Source: Zopfochytrium polystomum
Lineage: Eukaryota; Chytridiomycota; Chytridiomycetes; Chytridiales; Chytridiaceae
Reading direction: 5' to 3'
DNA: 64,000 nt
Assembly (NCBI GenBank): GCA_025765615.1
Contig: JAIVFJ010000007.1
Coordinates: 248,001-312,000 of the forward strand
Shown here: positions 1-11,786 of the stretch, piece after piece
Position numbering within the stretch: the stretch's first letter is position 1
How the letters are laid out: every line of letters starts with the position of its first letter
The notes under the pieces: model-generated
Databases searched by the model: none
The model's input: only the letters and a program-made list of their open reading frames with translations
What the model was told of the DNA's origin: nothing
Position numbers and translations under genes: made by a program

Positions 1-1029
1 CTTAAGACCACCTGTGCGCGGCTTCAGGCGATTTTAGTAGCTTTCAGCGGGCAACAGATTCAACAATGAAACCTGTTGATATTCGAAATTTCCGCTACTT
101 CGCCATCAGGGAGCGATTGCTTGATGCTCTCCATCAGGGCTTCAATGTCCTCCAAGTGATTACCATTGATGACTAGTGCGCGCATTGAAGTTTGCTTAGA
201 CGAGGTGGCAGTACGCATAGCCAGGCCTCTTAACCGCTAGCTCAGATAGATGGATTAAGTTGCCGGCAGGTAAACTCAGCCCTTTCTTACCACAAGCTTC
301 AGTGCGACTTCCAATCTGCGCAATGCCGGCTCCGTAAGAAGAGTGCTCAAGGCCGTTATACCGCACTTACGAGATGGACTTTGTTGCAACCAGTGCGGAG
401 TACTCCCCCAAGCTGTGCCCCAACGCGTACAAACAGTTTTTAATATCAAAGCCATGCTCTTCCTGCAAAGAAATCGTTAAACTTGAGACAGAACGCTCAG
501 AGAGGACGTACGGACCTCCAAAACACGGAGCATTGCGATCGAGTGACAAAGAATGGCTGAAAATGGTGTCAACAGAACGGTAGGGGGTATGAGCACAGAA
601 GTCCACCTGGTTGTGCGACTTCGGTCGAGGTGAGTGATTGCTTCAAATTGGGTAAGTATTGTGACAGACTCGCATGGGGAGGACAGCTTACCACCGGCCC
701 TTCAAACATCAGCTTCCGCAGACCGCCGCCTATCGCATCGTCGCATTGATCGACTATTCGCTTTGCGGCGGGATATGTGCGATAGATGTCCGCAGCCATG
801 CCTATAAGTCATAGCGGTTAAGACGAAGGACAGCGCTTTGTTGTTGGGCCACTGCCTTCCCGCCACTCTCACCAATGTGCTGCGCGTCAGACGTTTCGCC
901 CAAATAATGGAGGAGTCGGTAAGAAAGAAATGAGATCGCCAGGGTGGGATTCCCCGAACAGAGATCGCATCGCACCTGCGCGCCCTGACCCGGGAACAGG
1001 AGAGCAACTTTCCGAAGGCCCGATCTCAT
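1..1029 (-). CDS. MCT1: Malonyl-CoA:ACP transacylase, 5' part (partial)
   Basis: Transfers malonyl from CoA to acyl carrier protein, normally for type II (mitochondrial) fatty acid synthesis. Seen: the N-terminal FPGQGAQ motif, then HIGMAADIYRTYPAA, and the nucleophile elbow GHSLGEYSALVA, followed by RLRGLAM and EISNINSRAQVVLS at the window edge. I reconstruct nine exons: 976-1029, 873-879, 692-801, 607-640, 516-556, 371-462, 291-315, 73-236 and 1-21, all with GT-AG borders and an open frame. The C-terminal half lies outside the window. The start at 1029 is the first ATG of exon 1 and an in-frame stop lies just upstream, so a transit peptide would need another 5' exon. No neighbour shares the pathway. 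Confidence 0.88.
873..879 (-). other. 7-nt microexon of the transacylase gene
   Basis: Seven coding bases (CACATTG) flanked by a CAG acceptor and a GTGAGA donor. Joined to exon 976-1029 (phase 0) and exon 692-801 they give GAQ-HIG-MAAD, matching the FPGQGxQ(H/Y)VGM start of the FabD family. Without it the upstream exon cannot be joined to the downstream one in frame. Confidence 0.65.
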
Positions 1030-1427
1030 CGCGACTTTGTGCTTTCACAGGTAAGTTAGGTGACCGCTTCTACGCGAAGGGGCCGATGGCCTCCAATGAA
1101 GATAGTTCGACTGCACGAGGCCGTGATGTGCGATGGATCTGGGGTGTCGCCGAAGAAGGGCGTGTACGATCGGGATGCGCAGAATTCGTCAGCGTCGGCA
1201 CAAAAAAATTCCTCGTTCCAACCCCGCTGGTTGAGGCACGGTGTCACCGTTGCTAACTTCACCATTGCAGCTGTTGTCGTGCCCTCTGTTTCTGGCCTCG
1301 ATGGCTGCTGTGTGTGGCTGGCCTTCAAGCACGTGCCACTAGCGCTGCTGACCGTTGTTTCATTCATTCACTCTGACAGTACCTTGGACGAGTACAACAT
1401 CTTCAAGCAGTTCTTCCGAGATAATAT

Positions 1428-2650
1428 TTATTGGCCCGTAGCCTTTTTCGCTCGTGCTCCAAATAAACACGATCCCAGCCGCACGTTTGTGGAACCGAGT
1501 TCAATAGCATGCTCAAAATCATCAGACATTCCCATGCTAAGTTCCAAGTCGAGCCCAAGCTGATCTTTCACGGCCTTTTGGCAGTCCAGCATGGTCTGAG
1601 TAATACAGCAAACTCCATATCAGCAGCGGCACAGGAGCTTTTTTCCAACACTGACCATGAAATCAGGATTGGGACCGGCGGAAGGGTCGTGGTCGGGGGA
1701 CCCAATGGTCATGATTCCCACAGCGTTTAACAGCGGACATGAGTCTTGGATGTGCTTAATCGTGTCTACGCACTCGGCTGGAGAGATTCCACTCTTTGCT
1801 AACAATGGGGTTAACAGATTTGGTCATTCAATCCCCTCGCAACGTACATTCTTCTCCGCTTGTGTTAATTTGCACAAAAACGCGAAGTGGTGTCTCGCGG
1901 CCCTGGCATGCCTTTTGCAATGCATCGGCCTTTTTCTTCCCGTCTACGCGCGTTTCATTGAAGAATGGATTTGGAAGACTTCCTTACCTACGGTCTCAAC
2001 AGCGTACATATTGGGAATAGCGGCGAGCGCTTTGCACTTGTTGGACTGAAGAGAACCTTCACAGAAGTTAAGTTTTGAAGCCGCCGATCGCTTTCACTTT
2101 CATCCTCACCAATGAAATGCCACTGAATATCTTTGGGTAGCTGCGAGCGTCGGGGGAGAACGTCGTTAGAAACGGACGCGTTGCGTTAATGATCAAGCGG
2201 GCAAACCAGAGCTGCCTTTTCGACTAGTTCCTGGACCTGATTCGAAATCGTTGAGCGACAGTAAAACGGCTGGAACAAAGGACCAACTCACGTACTGACA
2301 AGCAGAAAAGTTGCACCGTTAGGTGATTCAGAAGATTCATGTTGGCTTCAAGCGTCACAATGTTGCTTACATTTTCTCCAAAATGACGCTCTCCGCACTC
2401 GTACGCTGCCATGATGTCAGCTGCAGGCTTCGTTTTGCTCACTGCGACGAGGCGGCACTGGTTTTGGTGGCGTGCAAGTGTAAGAACAGGTACAGGCGGG
2501 CGCGTGTCCGCAGAGCGCTACACTTACCGTCGGGGCTGGCTGCACCTGCGATCTCGCGCTGGCCTGCTGCATGCGTGATCGCATGGTGGCCAAGTTCTCG
2601 CGAATGTCGGCGAGCCGCTCTGGTGTAGGTGCTGTGAGGCCCAACGACAT
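1428..2650 (-). CDS. PLPBP: Pyridoxal-phosphate homeostasis protein (YggS/PROSC family)
   Basis: Single-domain fold-type III PLP-binding protein that buffers pyridoxal 5'-phosphate; no catalytic reaction is established for the family. Seen in order: helix [25 protein letters not shown] (the PLP lysine), [78 protein letters not shown] and VRLGSCLFG, ending at TAA 1428-1430. At least seven exons with short introns; every join is GT-AG and in frame. I chose the start at 2650 because the family begins close before this helix; an upstream in-frame ATG at 2761 would add a short disordered extension. A decayed copy of this gene sits at 56560-57140. Confidence 0.9.
2292..2294 (-). other. 3-nt microexon candidate in the PLP homeostasis gene
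   Basis: A single codon TAC lies between acceptor CTTGTCAG and donor GTGAGT. Splicing it in gives GEN-Y-VQEL, the invariant family motif; skipping it keeps the frame but removes the tyrosine. Both flanking introns (acceptor side from GTAAGC, donor side ending ATCAG) are canonical and of normal length. Confidence 0.6.
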
Positions 2651-5122
2651 TTTGGTTGCGAAGCGATCGTGCCTAGTCAAGGGAAAATCGGGTGGTTGAA
2701 CGGGAACGGCTTTTTCATTTTCTGATTGTTCGTCTGGCAACGTGGGCCACCTCATTTCCATTTCAGCACGTTGTCGTCAGAGTGGCGGACGATACTGCCG
2801 TCGCTGCCGATGGACAACGCGCCCAAAAGCTCGCTTACGACGAGCTCGGGTGGACGAAGTCGTGCCCGGGTTCATGCCGACCTACGGCCACGTCCCTCTG
2901 CGGTATGTGTTGGTGCGAGTACTGGAGGTCGCCATACCTGCGAGGCATTTCACCTTCTTCCGTCAGGCAGCCCGAGGCTGCGTGAAAAAAAAGAAAAGCA
3001 GGCGTGTTGGCCGTGGTGGCGACAGCGGCATCCGTGCTAAGAAGCCGCGACGCTAACGTGCTCTCGTGGGGTGGACGCGGCGTCCGCCGCGACGTGTTCG
3101 GTGCGCAACGCGCTCAGCGGGAGTGCGTTGCGGGCGACGGCAGCGTCGCTCATGTCGGCCACATTGTAGAAGGCCGTGCCCGCAGCGACTTGTCGGGCGT
3201 GCTGCGCGTCGCGGAGAGGAGAAGGGGCTTTTGCCAGAGTGGAACATTGGGAAGCGTGAACTCTCAATTTACACAAGTTCAATGGTCGCTGTGTGGAGTG
3301 TGCGCCCAGCGAGACGTCGAAGCTGGGTGGTCGTCCTAGCTACCGGATAGCTTTGAAACTGTATGCGGTACCGGCGGAGCACCTTGGTGTTCTGAGCAAG
3401 TTGAAAAGGTGCGACAGGTTCGACAGTGAACCAAACAAAACTTCCGAACCATGGTCCTTGTCATGCCTGATTTTCTTCTTTTATTTCGTTTTCTCCGTCT
3501 CGCTCTCCATCCATCGCCCCTTCTTCTGTGAAATCCAAGCCGCCGTACGCGTTTTGAGAGCGTTAGTCGCAGATGCTGGTCTGAAAATCTTGCGGCTTCC
3601 GACGCCGCGTTGCGTGGCCTGTTTGCCGTCGCAAGGCTGGCTGTTTTTCGTCCAACGACGATCTGAAAAGCGGGCACGCCAAGGTGATCACGCCGCACTG
3701 GCTGAATCAAGGCATCCGAAAGTTCGAGAAGCCCGCTAACGGCGGACAGCACGACGGCCGTTGCGTCCCGCATTGATCGAGGACGTCGCGAACGCCTCTG
3801 TCAAGGTTCGTGCTCGTTTTTCTCTTGACCCCCTCTTTCAGTTTTTCCGGTTTTCCACATGCACTTTGAGTCGCAATCTCGTAGTGGGGTTCTCTCTACA
3901 TTGACGTTATTGCGCTCGTGACATGTAAGATCAATGTCTTCATGGGGATGCCCATCGTCGCTGGCTTTTTGTTGCTGGAGCTGGGGATGCACTTCAATGC
4001 AGACAACTCTTTTTCTGTTACACTGCAAACTACTCGTTGCCTGACTCCACACGCACGCTGTTTGCTAACTCACTTGTTCGTTTTAGATCAGCGCGTCATT
4101 GCCTGAATGCCCTTGAAAAATGGGCGGTTCTGCGTTGCATTCCCGCGCGATGTTGCCCGCCGCTACACTTCAGAACCTGACCGTTACCAAGTTACAAGCC
4201 GCCGACTATGTTGGGTCTGGTTCGGTCCACAAATGGTCCACTCGTCAGAATCAGTCACCGCCATTCGATGGAGTGGATGCGGCATTATCCTGCTCTCTCT
4301 TGGTATTCGCTGTTAAGAGAGGCTTTGGCGTGTTTTCCTCGCAAGCTGCGAACCATCGAGGTGGTAATTGGCCTAGTGAGAGTATTCTTCTTTCCAGGAT
4401 GAAGGAGGCCTTCTTGACAGCGTCGCGTTATAAACAAATATTTGAATATTATTAACTGTTCATGGAATCATGTTGAGGCGGCTGTGATGACACCTGGACG
4501 ATTGGTACAGGACGTTGGTTTGCTCGCACCCCCGCCGAAGTCCAAAAAGATTTCCAATTCCCAGCGGATTGGAGGTGTACTTAACTTGTGGTGAGCGGGG
4601 TGCAAACAGAGCGAGGACACACACTCTGTTCTAAAAGCCGTTCTAGATGCCTTAAGCAAACGAGCCCCGCGTTTGCCTTCGCGGCACTTCAAACAGACGA
4701 GATAGGAGGGGAAAAAAAGGAAAGGAAAGAAAAGGATGGTTGGGAGACATAGCTATGCTAGCAACAATCGAGTTGTTACAACAATAAGACTGAAAAGGTT
4801 GGGAAGTATGGCCGCGGAAAAAAAGACAACTGATAAACGGAGGCACCACAAACAAACTCAAAATGAACAAGAAGAAGAGGTGGGAAAGAGACGGACCGAA
4901 AAAATACTGAGCCCACGCGCGAAACTTTGCCGTGATACGACAGGGAACGAAAATGGGAAACGCAAAAGCCAATCCTTTGGTGTAGGAATCTTAAAGTAAC
5001 TGTAGAAAAAAGGAAACAAAATGAAACAAATTGGACAGGGGGGAGGGGGAATATATGCCACAAAGGGTGAAGCAACCAAAAAGCAAGCAAGACAGAAGGA
5101 CAACATCTCCAGTTTTAAAGGC
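2651..5122. other. Stretch without a confident gene; possible BRCT-like fragment
   Basis: About 2.5 kb between two minus-strand genes. Many short open frames overlap on both strands and none could be assembled into a recognised protein. The only domain-like string is on the plus strand near 3665-3725, which reads GHAKVITPHWLNQGIRK and resembles the C-terminal part of a BRCT domain (VTPxWLxxCI). Around 3040-3290 both strands are GC-rich with open frames. From about 4680 to 5120 the plus strand is strongly purine-rich and looks like the 3' flank of the following minus-strand gene. A multi-exon gene here may have escaped me. Confidence 0.35.
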
Positions 5123-8024
5123 TCACATGACAGTGCAACACACAGCAGCACTTTTCTCCAACCGCACCTCCCTGTCGTTCACTGGTTTCACGCCAACAGT
5201 GGTAGTGAGTGCGACTTCGTCCCATTCCTGGCCGACCCATCCTTCTTTGACCTCCATACCAGCCAGTCCATCCCCGACTTCCTCCGCCTTGTTGAAGCCA
5301 CCGCCGCCAGTTGCCTTCCTGCCGAGCGACGCCCGTCCCTCGGGGAAGCTCTGTAGCAAAGCTTCGATCTCACCAACCTGCAGAATGCCCATCGTCACGT
5401 TGGTACGGATTTGGTCCGCCTTTTCCGCCGCGAGAAACTGCAGCACGTCGAAAGACGGCAAAACGGGCACCGGCACCTCCACGTCTACGCCATCAAAGGC
5501 TTTGAGTGCAAGAGCCCCGTACAAAGCTGCTCCGTTAGCGTCCTTCGGAAACGCATGGCCGACTCCATTGTTGGACACGTCATCGCTTCCTGCTTCAAAA
5601 AGATCTCTTAAAGCAACCAGTGCGAGCGTTTTTGCCGCACTGGGCTTGCCTCCGCGGTTGATCCTCGCCGCTTCATAATACCATGCTGCTGCCTTGAACA
5701 GATGTCGCTTCACATCGCCAATACCAATGTGAAAAGCGCGAGCTACTTCGTAAGGCGCGTCAGGGTCGCCAGACCCGTCGCCGCCGACGTTGCCGAAAAA
5801 CACAACTGCTGCCATTCCTTGGACCCCAAGTGACTTGAGCACGTATCCAAGCGCCATCTGGGACTGCAGGTCTCCAGCGCGGGCAGAAAGAATGATTTCA
5901 CGGCCGTGGGCAGCAAGAATTGTCTTGAAGGTAGCATCCATCATCGTGCGGAAGTCTCGCGCCTCAGGAATGTCGGTCAGTTCAAAATCCAATGCACGTT
6001 CCACAAAGCGCCAGGCATCGAGGGTGCTGGGAATACGCGGAGTCGATGCTACATGAGTAAGCGTGGTGGCTGAGGATGGGGGGGAGTTGGAGGACGTAGA
6101 ACGCGCGAGATGGGCACCATAAGAGTAACAAGCGCGCAGGTGTCCAAAACATATTGCGCGTTTCAGAATTGTTTCGAACTCATCAAAGTATGGTGTCGTA
6201 ATCACCCCCGATTGCAACAAGTTTGCTCGTCTGTAGAGAGCCTCGGGATAATCCTTCGCTCTTGTGTAAAGGGAGTTCGCAGCCTGTGCGTCCAGCGAAA
6301 TGCCATCGAGACCTTTTTCATGGAGCATTCCCAACTTTGTGCACGCGGCAGGGTGGTCCTGCTCAGCGGCTTGAGTAAGAAGATACACGGACAAAGCCAC
6401 ATTTTCAGACTTCAGGACTTCAGAAAGAATGAACATTGCATCGCTGCTGCCACTGTCGGCGGCTTTTTGAAGAAGAGCTCGTTTCTCTGCACTCTCTGGC
6501 ACCAGTTTCGCATATTCCACTGAACGAAATAGGAACGTACTGAATTAGTTTTGGGAAGAAGGGAACCGAATGGGTGGTCAACTTACCCAAGTGAGCTGTG
6601 TCTCGAGTTCTTTCGTATCTTGCTTTTGCAATACCATGCTCCTTTTCCCTCAAAAGTTGGATTATCTTCGCCTTTGCCTCCTTTTTCTCATCTTCGTCTG
6701 AAACTGACGGATGGACAGGTGTGGTCGGAGTAGCTGGCACGGACGAGGGCCTGGCAAAAGCGCTGACGGCTGCTTCGATTTCTGCCAGTTTCTCGCGCCC
6801 AACAAACCATTTCTCCGAAATGCGTGGCCTCCAATCAGGAAGTGGCTTCTGAGGGCGGGCAAGTTTCGGGAGGTTGATCCCGTCCAAAGGTGGAAGGCTT
6901 GCCGAGTCTTCAGCCTCCTCAGCCAGTTGCGCTATTTTCTGCTTCGTTTCATTGTCAAACAGTGAGAACGGGAGCATCTGCTGAGCCTGAGCGGGGGTGT
7001 TCTGCAGAAGGTCTGAGAGGCCTGCAAGGCCTTTCCATGACCCTGCCTGAACTGATTCGATATACCAGTACATTGCGGTGGGATAATCTGCCGGAACATC
7101 TTCCGCCTGCAACGTTTAGATTTCGAGAAAGCAGCGACGGAGGGCTCCCACCAGTGCAAACACATTGCCCATTTCGAACATGGCGTCAGGGTCGGGTTCG
7201 CTCGAGTTAGCCATCTCCTCCCAGATTTTCGCCAGGCCTTGACCGCCGAAAAGAAACCCAGCGAAGCCAGCCTTTTCTCTTGATCTAATGAGAAGGTTGA
7301 GAACGTCCGACAACGTGGCCGGAACCAGCGGCGACGACAGGAGCAGAGTGGCCAAAGCAACGGATGCCGCAACATCTTGCGCGTGCGTGTCCGCAGAGCG
7401 GCAAGCTGCGGTGAGCCTGCGAGCGTCGGAGAGATCAGACGAACGCAAAGAAGCACTGTTAGATTACCATGCCACAGCCTTGTAGTCATCACGCGGAGTT
7501 GTTACTCCTTCAATAATTTTTTTCGCATATGCAAGCTGGCAGTCTGGATGGTCTTGCTTCGCGCCAACACGGTACCACTTTGTTGCCTCATCTGGAAGAG
7601 AAGGCAAATCTTCGCTATGGTCCAATGTCTATAGGTGGAGAAAGAACGTGAGTTGTGGTCGTAAAACGGAGCAATGGGAGATTCGAACCTCTGCGAGCAC
7701 CCATGTGTACGCCAGGTCGCCAGCTACAGCATTCACGGCTAGGAGGAGCAGTGCGGCAAGCTTGAGAGCCTTTCCCGCAGGGAAGATCGGGTTGACGGCC
7801 TCTGGAATATTGGTCCTGAGGTAATCGAGTGCGGCGTCGACGGAGGCGAGGCGGGAGGCGTCTGGTCTGGCGTTCTCGGCGTGTGCGACGACGGCTCGCA
7901 TCGCCAAACGGAGGCGCTCGGCGACCTGCATCTGGTGAAGCAGGCGTCGCCATGTTGTTGTCTGTCTAAATTTATTATTTCCCCTTTTTTGGAACAGGCG
8001 ATCTGATTGGACAAGCGGCGTCAT
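5123..8024 (-). CDS. Sel1-like repeat protein with C-terminal CaaX box
   Basis: Protein of helical TPR-like Sel1 repeats, which usually act as an interaction scaffold. Seen: repeat-like segments EATKWYRVGAKQDHP, YPTAMYWYIESVQAGSWKG, HPAACTKLGMLHEKGL and KRALLQKAADSGSSDAM, with a long last exon (about 6520-5123). The protein ends AAVCCTVM: a CaaX box (CTVM, methionine favouring farnesylation) preceded by a second cysteine that could be palmitoylated, so membrane attachment is likely (inference). Upstream exons run through about 7490-7116, 7620-7490 and 8024-7690. The start at 8024 is the first ATG in the 5'-most recognisable exon; that exon extends further upstream without a stop to an apparent acceptor near 8080, so a 5' exon is possible. 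Partner unknown. Confidence 0.75.
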
Positions 8025-8313
8025 CGACAATTGGCACGTGGCCGCGTCGAGCTTCGCCTTGCATGCCACAGCATTCGCTAGAAATAAATTTAAAAAAAAG
8101 AGCTAATGTAGAAAGAAAGAGAATGCACATTCGATACTATTCGAGTGCAAGCCTGTCATTTTAGATATCGCGGACATACGATTCCGCAAGGTCTGCACCC
8201 CAAAAGTAAAATGGAAAGTAGTCAGTGAGAATCGGCAAAGCTACGGGCGCATTGCTCTAACCGATACATCTTCAAAATAAAGTGGCAATTTCGAAGCGCT
8301 TTGCACACTGCCG

Positions 8314-11300
8314 TTAGGAAAACGGCCTCTCCGTACGTGAACCGCAAGTGGATGTCTGCGTTGATCGATTATTTTCAGGTTGCCAAAAAGAGCGAAGGAA
8401 CCTACGTGAGCGGACCCAATACCCTTTCCAAAATGCCTGCAGCCTGGCGGCTGCGCGATTTCTTGTGCGAATCTTTTCCGAGCGCACTTTCCTTTGCTGG
8501 TAACTCCGCCAAGCAGACTGAATTACGTAAGCTCCCCGTATACGAAGAAGGTCTCCCCTATGATGGCGCGAGTTTCAGGAACGATCGAGTGTTGGGGGCA
8601 ATTACCTGTGTCGAGCAACAAACTGGCCAATCTTGAGAAGTTTCTTCCGCATGTCTGGCCGTAACCGTTGTCGAAGAGCGTAGCCTTTAAGGGCATCTTA
8701 GAAATGGTGGTGGTTGAATTGTAGACACTTGCCCCTGTACACTCTTTGAATCGTGACAGCTGCCCGGAATTTCTTGTTTTTATCAGGGTCAGCTTTGGTT
8801 CGGGCTGAACGGGATCCGGCTCACCTCGCCCATTTTGCTTCTCTCCTCGTAACTGGCATGAAGCGGCCTCCACCAATTTATGATCGTGTTGACGGCTCTC
8901 ACAAGCACTGAAAACACTTAACTTCAAAGTACGAGTAACGACGAGGATGTACCTTCCATTCGAGCATTGTACTTTGTCGCAATAGGTGAGTTCCTGAACA
9001 TCGACCAGTGCTTCCACTTCCGCTGAATTACTGTCGCGCATCGATGGAGTTCCGACAGTGGCTGCTTGTAGATACAACCTGGCCAAAGTTTCTTGAAACA
9101 ACACTCAAAAACCCATCGTGCTCCTTACGCAGCAAAGCCATCCAAATAAACAGCTTTCGCCTCCAATTTTTCTGAATAATCGCCGCGGCTTCATTCTTCT
9201 TGGCTCTGATCTGGCGGAGTTTTTTCCGAGCGACGCGCTGGATGAGGGTCGCGGCACGGTATTGCTTTTCCCGTAAAATCGCCCGCTCAATTCGCCCTCT
9301 GTATCGCCGCCACGCTGTTCGTTCATAAGAAGAAAGATCACTTCGCAAATATATACCTCTTTGAATCCGTGTGCACGCAAGAGATCGCCTGTAGATTGAT
9401 GGAGGAAACTGCGAGAAAGTCTTGAGCGTGTCTTGGGGCAAAGTTGAGCGGAGAATGTAGTTCTTCTCTGCTGCCTGCATTCTGATTAGAACGGACGTTT
9501 TCAACGTTTTCCCGCGCAACAACTGACCATCTGAATCTTTTCTTCTTCGTCCAGGTCCTGCTTGTCTCTTCCTGGCGAAAGTGTGTCCAAGATGGAAGAT
9601 TCCAGCCCTGCTCGTGTCATGAGCTTCTCTTCTTCGATCTTTGGTCACTCACCTCGTGTGAGGTCCACAGGTAGCCCCGCTTCAAAGGACGACGCGTGCA
9701 CAAAATGAGTGAAGCTCGAGCGGCCAAAGTTTAACTGAATGAAGGGGCGCTCCTCGTACTCCGACACGTCCGATGTCACTTTTTGCATTGTTAGGACCAA
9801 AGAAGCGGACAGGAATGAATTTACTTTGTAACGCGACCGCCGGTATCATTGTTGTCCCAGTGAGCACATGCCTTAATCCGCAAATGAGATTGATCAGAGC
9901 AGTATGTGTGAGGTGATGGGAATAGAGGCGATCGTGACTTTGTACCTTTGAGCCTCTTGTTCCGAAGAAGAAAAAGCACGAGCCCCTCTTCCGAAGGCAG
10001 GACTGTGTGTCTTGCCGTCAAAAACGAGTGACACGTTTCCACGGTACAGATCAAGAAGAACCCCAAATGTTTTGGTTCCTCCAAAGAGTCCTTGCGGTGG
10101 TAGCTGCGCGTATCTTTTTTGTCGGAGGGACTATGTTAAATCCGCTGCAAAATTTCATTACAAAATCCATACGGATGCTGCACTCCTCGGTGGAAAATAG
10201 ACCCGTCGAAAGAGAAACAGAAGCTGCTTTCATCGTCTCCCGGGAACCTCGCCACATTGCTCTCAGCCAATAGTGTTCCACTCTGTAGCCCTGTCGAAAA
10301 TTTAGGAGGAGTCTTGGAAGAGTTTCTTCGAAGGCATTCGAAGACTTGCCTACTCTCCAACAAACCCTGTCCGGTACGAGGAATTCAAAGTAGAATCTTT
10401 GCGACTTTTCAAGGCCTTGGTACATCTGACTGAGAGCCTTCAACACAAACGCGTGGTCTATTGGCCCAACATCCTCGGTGGCAGGAGAAATATCATAGCC
10501 GAGAGTGAGCAACCTCCGCTTCAGCATTGCTGGCGCGGTATGCGGGTATGCCAGAGCATTCGCTTGCAGTTGGTGAGTCGGGTGAGCCAAGTCTATCAAT
10601 CGAGCTAGGAATGATATGTACGAAAATCCCGAAGGGCTCTCCATTTGTAGTCGCAACGTTTCGTAAGATTGCAAAATCATTGATGTAACGAGTTGCTTTC
10701 CGACTAGCCGTTTGGCTGAGGGTCCCTGGTTTCCGTACAAACAGGTCCACTCTCCAGGAGGAGTACTCAGCGAAAGCTTAAATTCAAGGTGATTGGGGCT
10801 GATGACGGAGTAGGTTTGGCCCCGAGGGTTTAACAGCGTGATCTTGCCTTTCGATGAGCACAAAAATTAAACAAGAATACCCCATCCAACCTTCCGTGCG
10901 AAGAAGTCCGGTATGTCTTCCTCAGCACAAAGACCTGACTTGATCGCGTCCTTGCAGAGGCGGGCGTTGTTGACTTTGTCGAACAATTGAATGCTTTCCA
11001 AGGCAGCGTCAGCGATCATGTCGCCAAACTTGCAAACTAGTCCAGGCCTTCTCTTATCAGATTCAATCAATGCAGCGACTGGACTGACCCTGTTTGAAAA
11101 AGGGCACGAAGATCTCGTTTTGACTCAATACGCCTCTTCCAAATAAACTGGCCGAACTCGTCCCGGTGCTGCTGCAGAGCCACAGACATCTCTGTTGGAA
11201 GACTCATATTATGCTTTGCTTGAACGTCAAGTCCTACCTTGCTCATTCGCCATGTGTTGCTGCTGCTTCGCCTTTAGAATCTGCTTTCTGTGTCCCGAGT

Positions 11301-11601
11301 GAACCACTGCCATTATAGAGTCCATGTGGATGATCGACAGCTCCTCTTTCTGCTTCAACCCGTCCGTAAGATTTTTCAGATAAATCAGGTCTTTCAAGCT
11401 CTTTTGGCTGTTGTCCCTCCTCTGTGCCTGCGACAGGTTTTGAAACTGCGAGCACAGTTCCTTGACGGCCGTTATCTCTCTCCCGTGTGGGTGAGCGCGA
11501 AGAGACAGGCGCCTCAAGCCCGCAGTGGGACCCGCGGCTGCTGCGGCGTTTGTGGGTCCATTGCTTCCCACGCCCGGCTGGCCCGTCGGCGCGGCTGGCA
11601 T
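8314..11601 (-). CDS. SPRY-domain protein with multiple IQ motifs
   Basis: Unnamed multi-exon protein. N-terminal exon (11601-11230) is Ala/Gly-rich, then helical (LSIIHMDSIMAVVHSGHRKQ). The middle carries a split SPRY/B30.2-like domain: SQRFYFEFLVPDRVCWRVG, then DGSIFHRGVQHPYGFC, then FGVLLDLYRGNVSLVFDG and FIQLNFGRSSFTHFVHAS (about 10420-9660). The C-terminal part has calmodulin-type IQ motifs: AATLIQRVARKKLRQI, AAIIQKNWRRK, YVIQSAWRSYQQRK and RAAARLQAFWKGY (about 9260-8380). I join these into one gene because SPRY and IQ exons are contiguous, share strand and have compatible splice sites; it could be two genes. SPRY binds protein partners and IQ motifs bind calmodulin or centrin. A flagellar or centrosomal role is a guess. 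Confidence 0.6.
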
Positions 11602-11786
11602 TGGCTTTTTCTATTGCTGCTGGCGCTGCTTGCTGCGGTGGGACAAACCAGGAGAATGGGTGGGATCGCGCAGAAAAACAACATCAAAATTGATTGTTTG
11701 AGAGCAAGCAATTTTTGGAAAGAAACACAAAAAAAAAAAAAAAAAAAAAAAATTCGTGAGGCAAAATTACACTGCCTTCCCTCAAG
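11602..11786. promoter_or_regulatory. Divergent promoter with a 24-nt poly(A) tract
   Basis: Only 185 bp separate the start codons of the minus-strand SPRY/IQ gene and the plus-strand PP2A scaffold gene, so promoters must overlap. It contains an uninterrupted A tract at 11729-11752, the kind of nucleosome-excluding poly(dA:dT) tract common in fungal promoters. Confidence 0.5.
11729..11752. repeat. Poly(A) tract, 24 nt
   Basis: Uninterrupted homopolymer of A in the divergent promoter between 11602 and 11786. Confidence 0.95.

Noticed and set aside
1060..1563. Plus-strand frame of 167 codons
   Set aside because: It overlaps the antisense of the last PLP-homeostasis exons and has no domain content.
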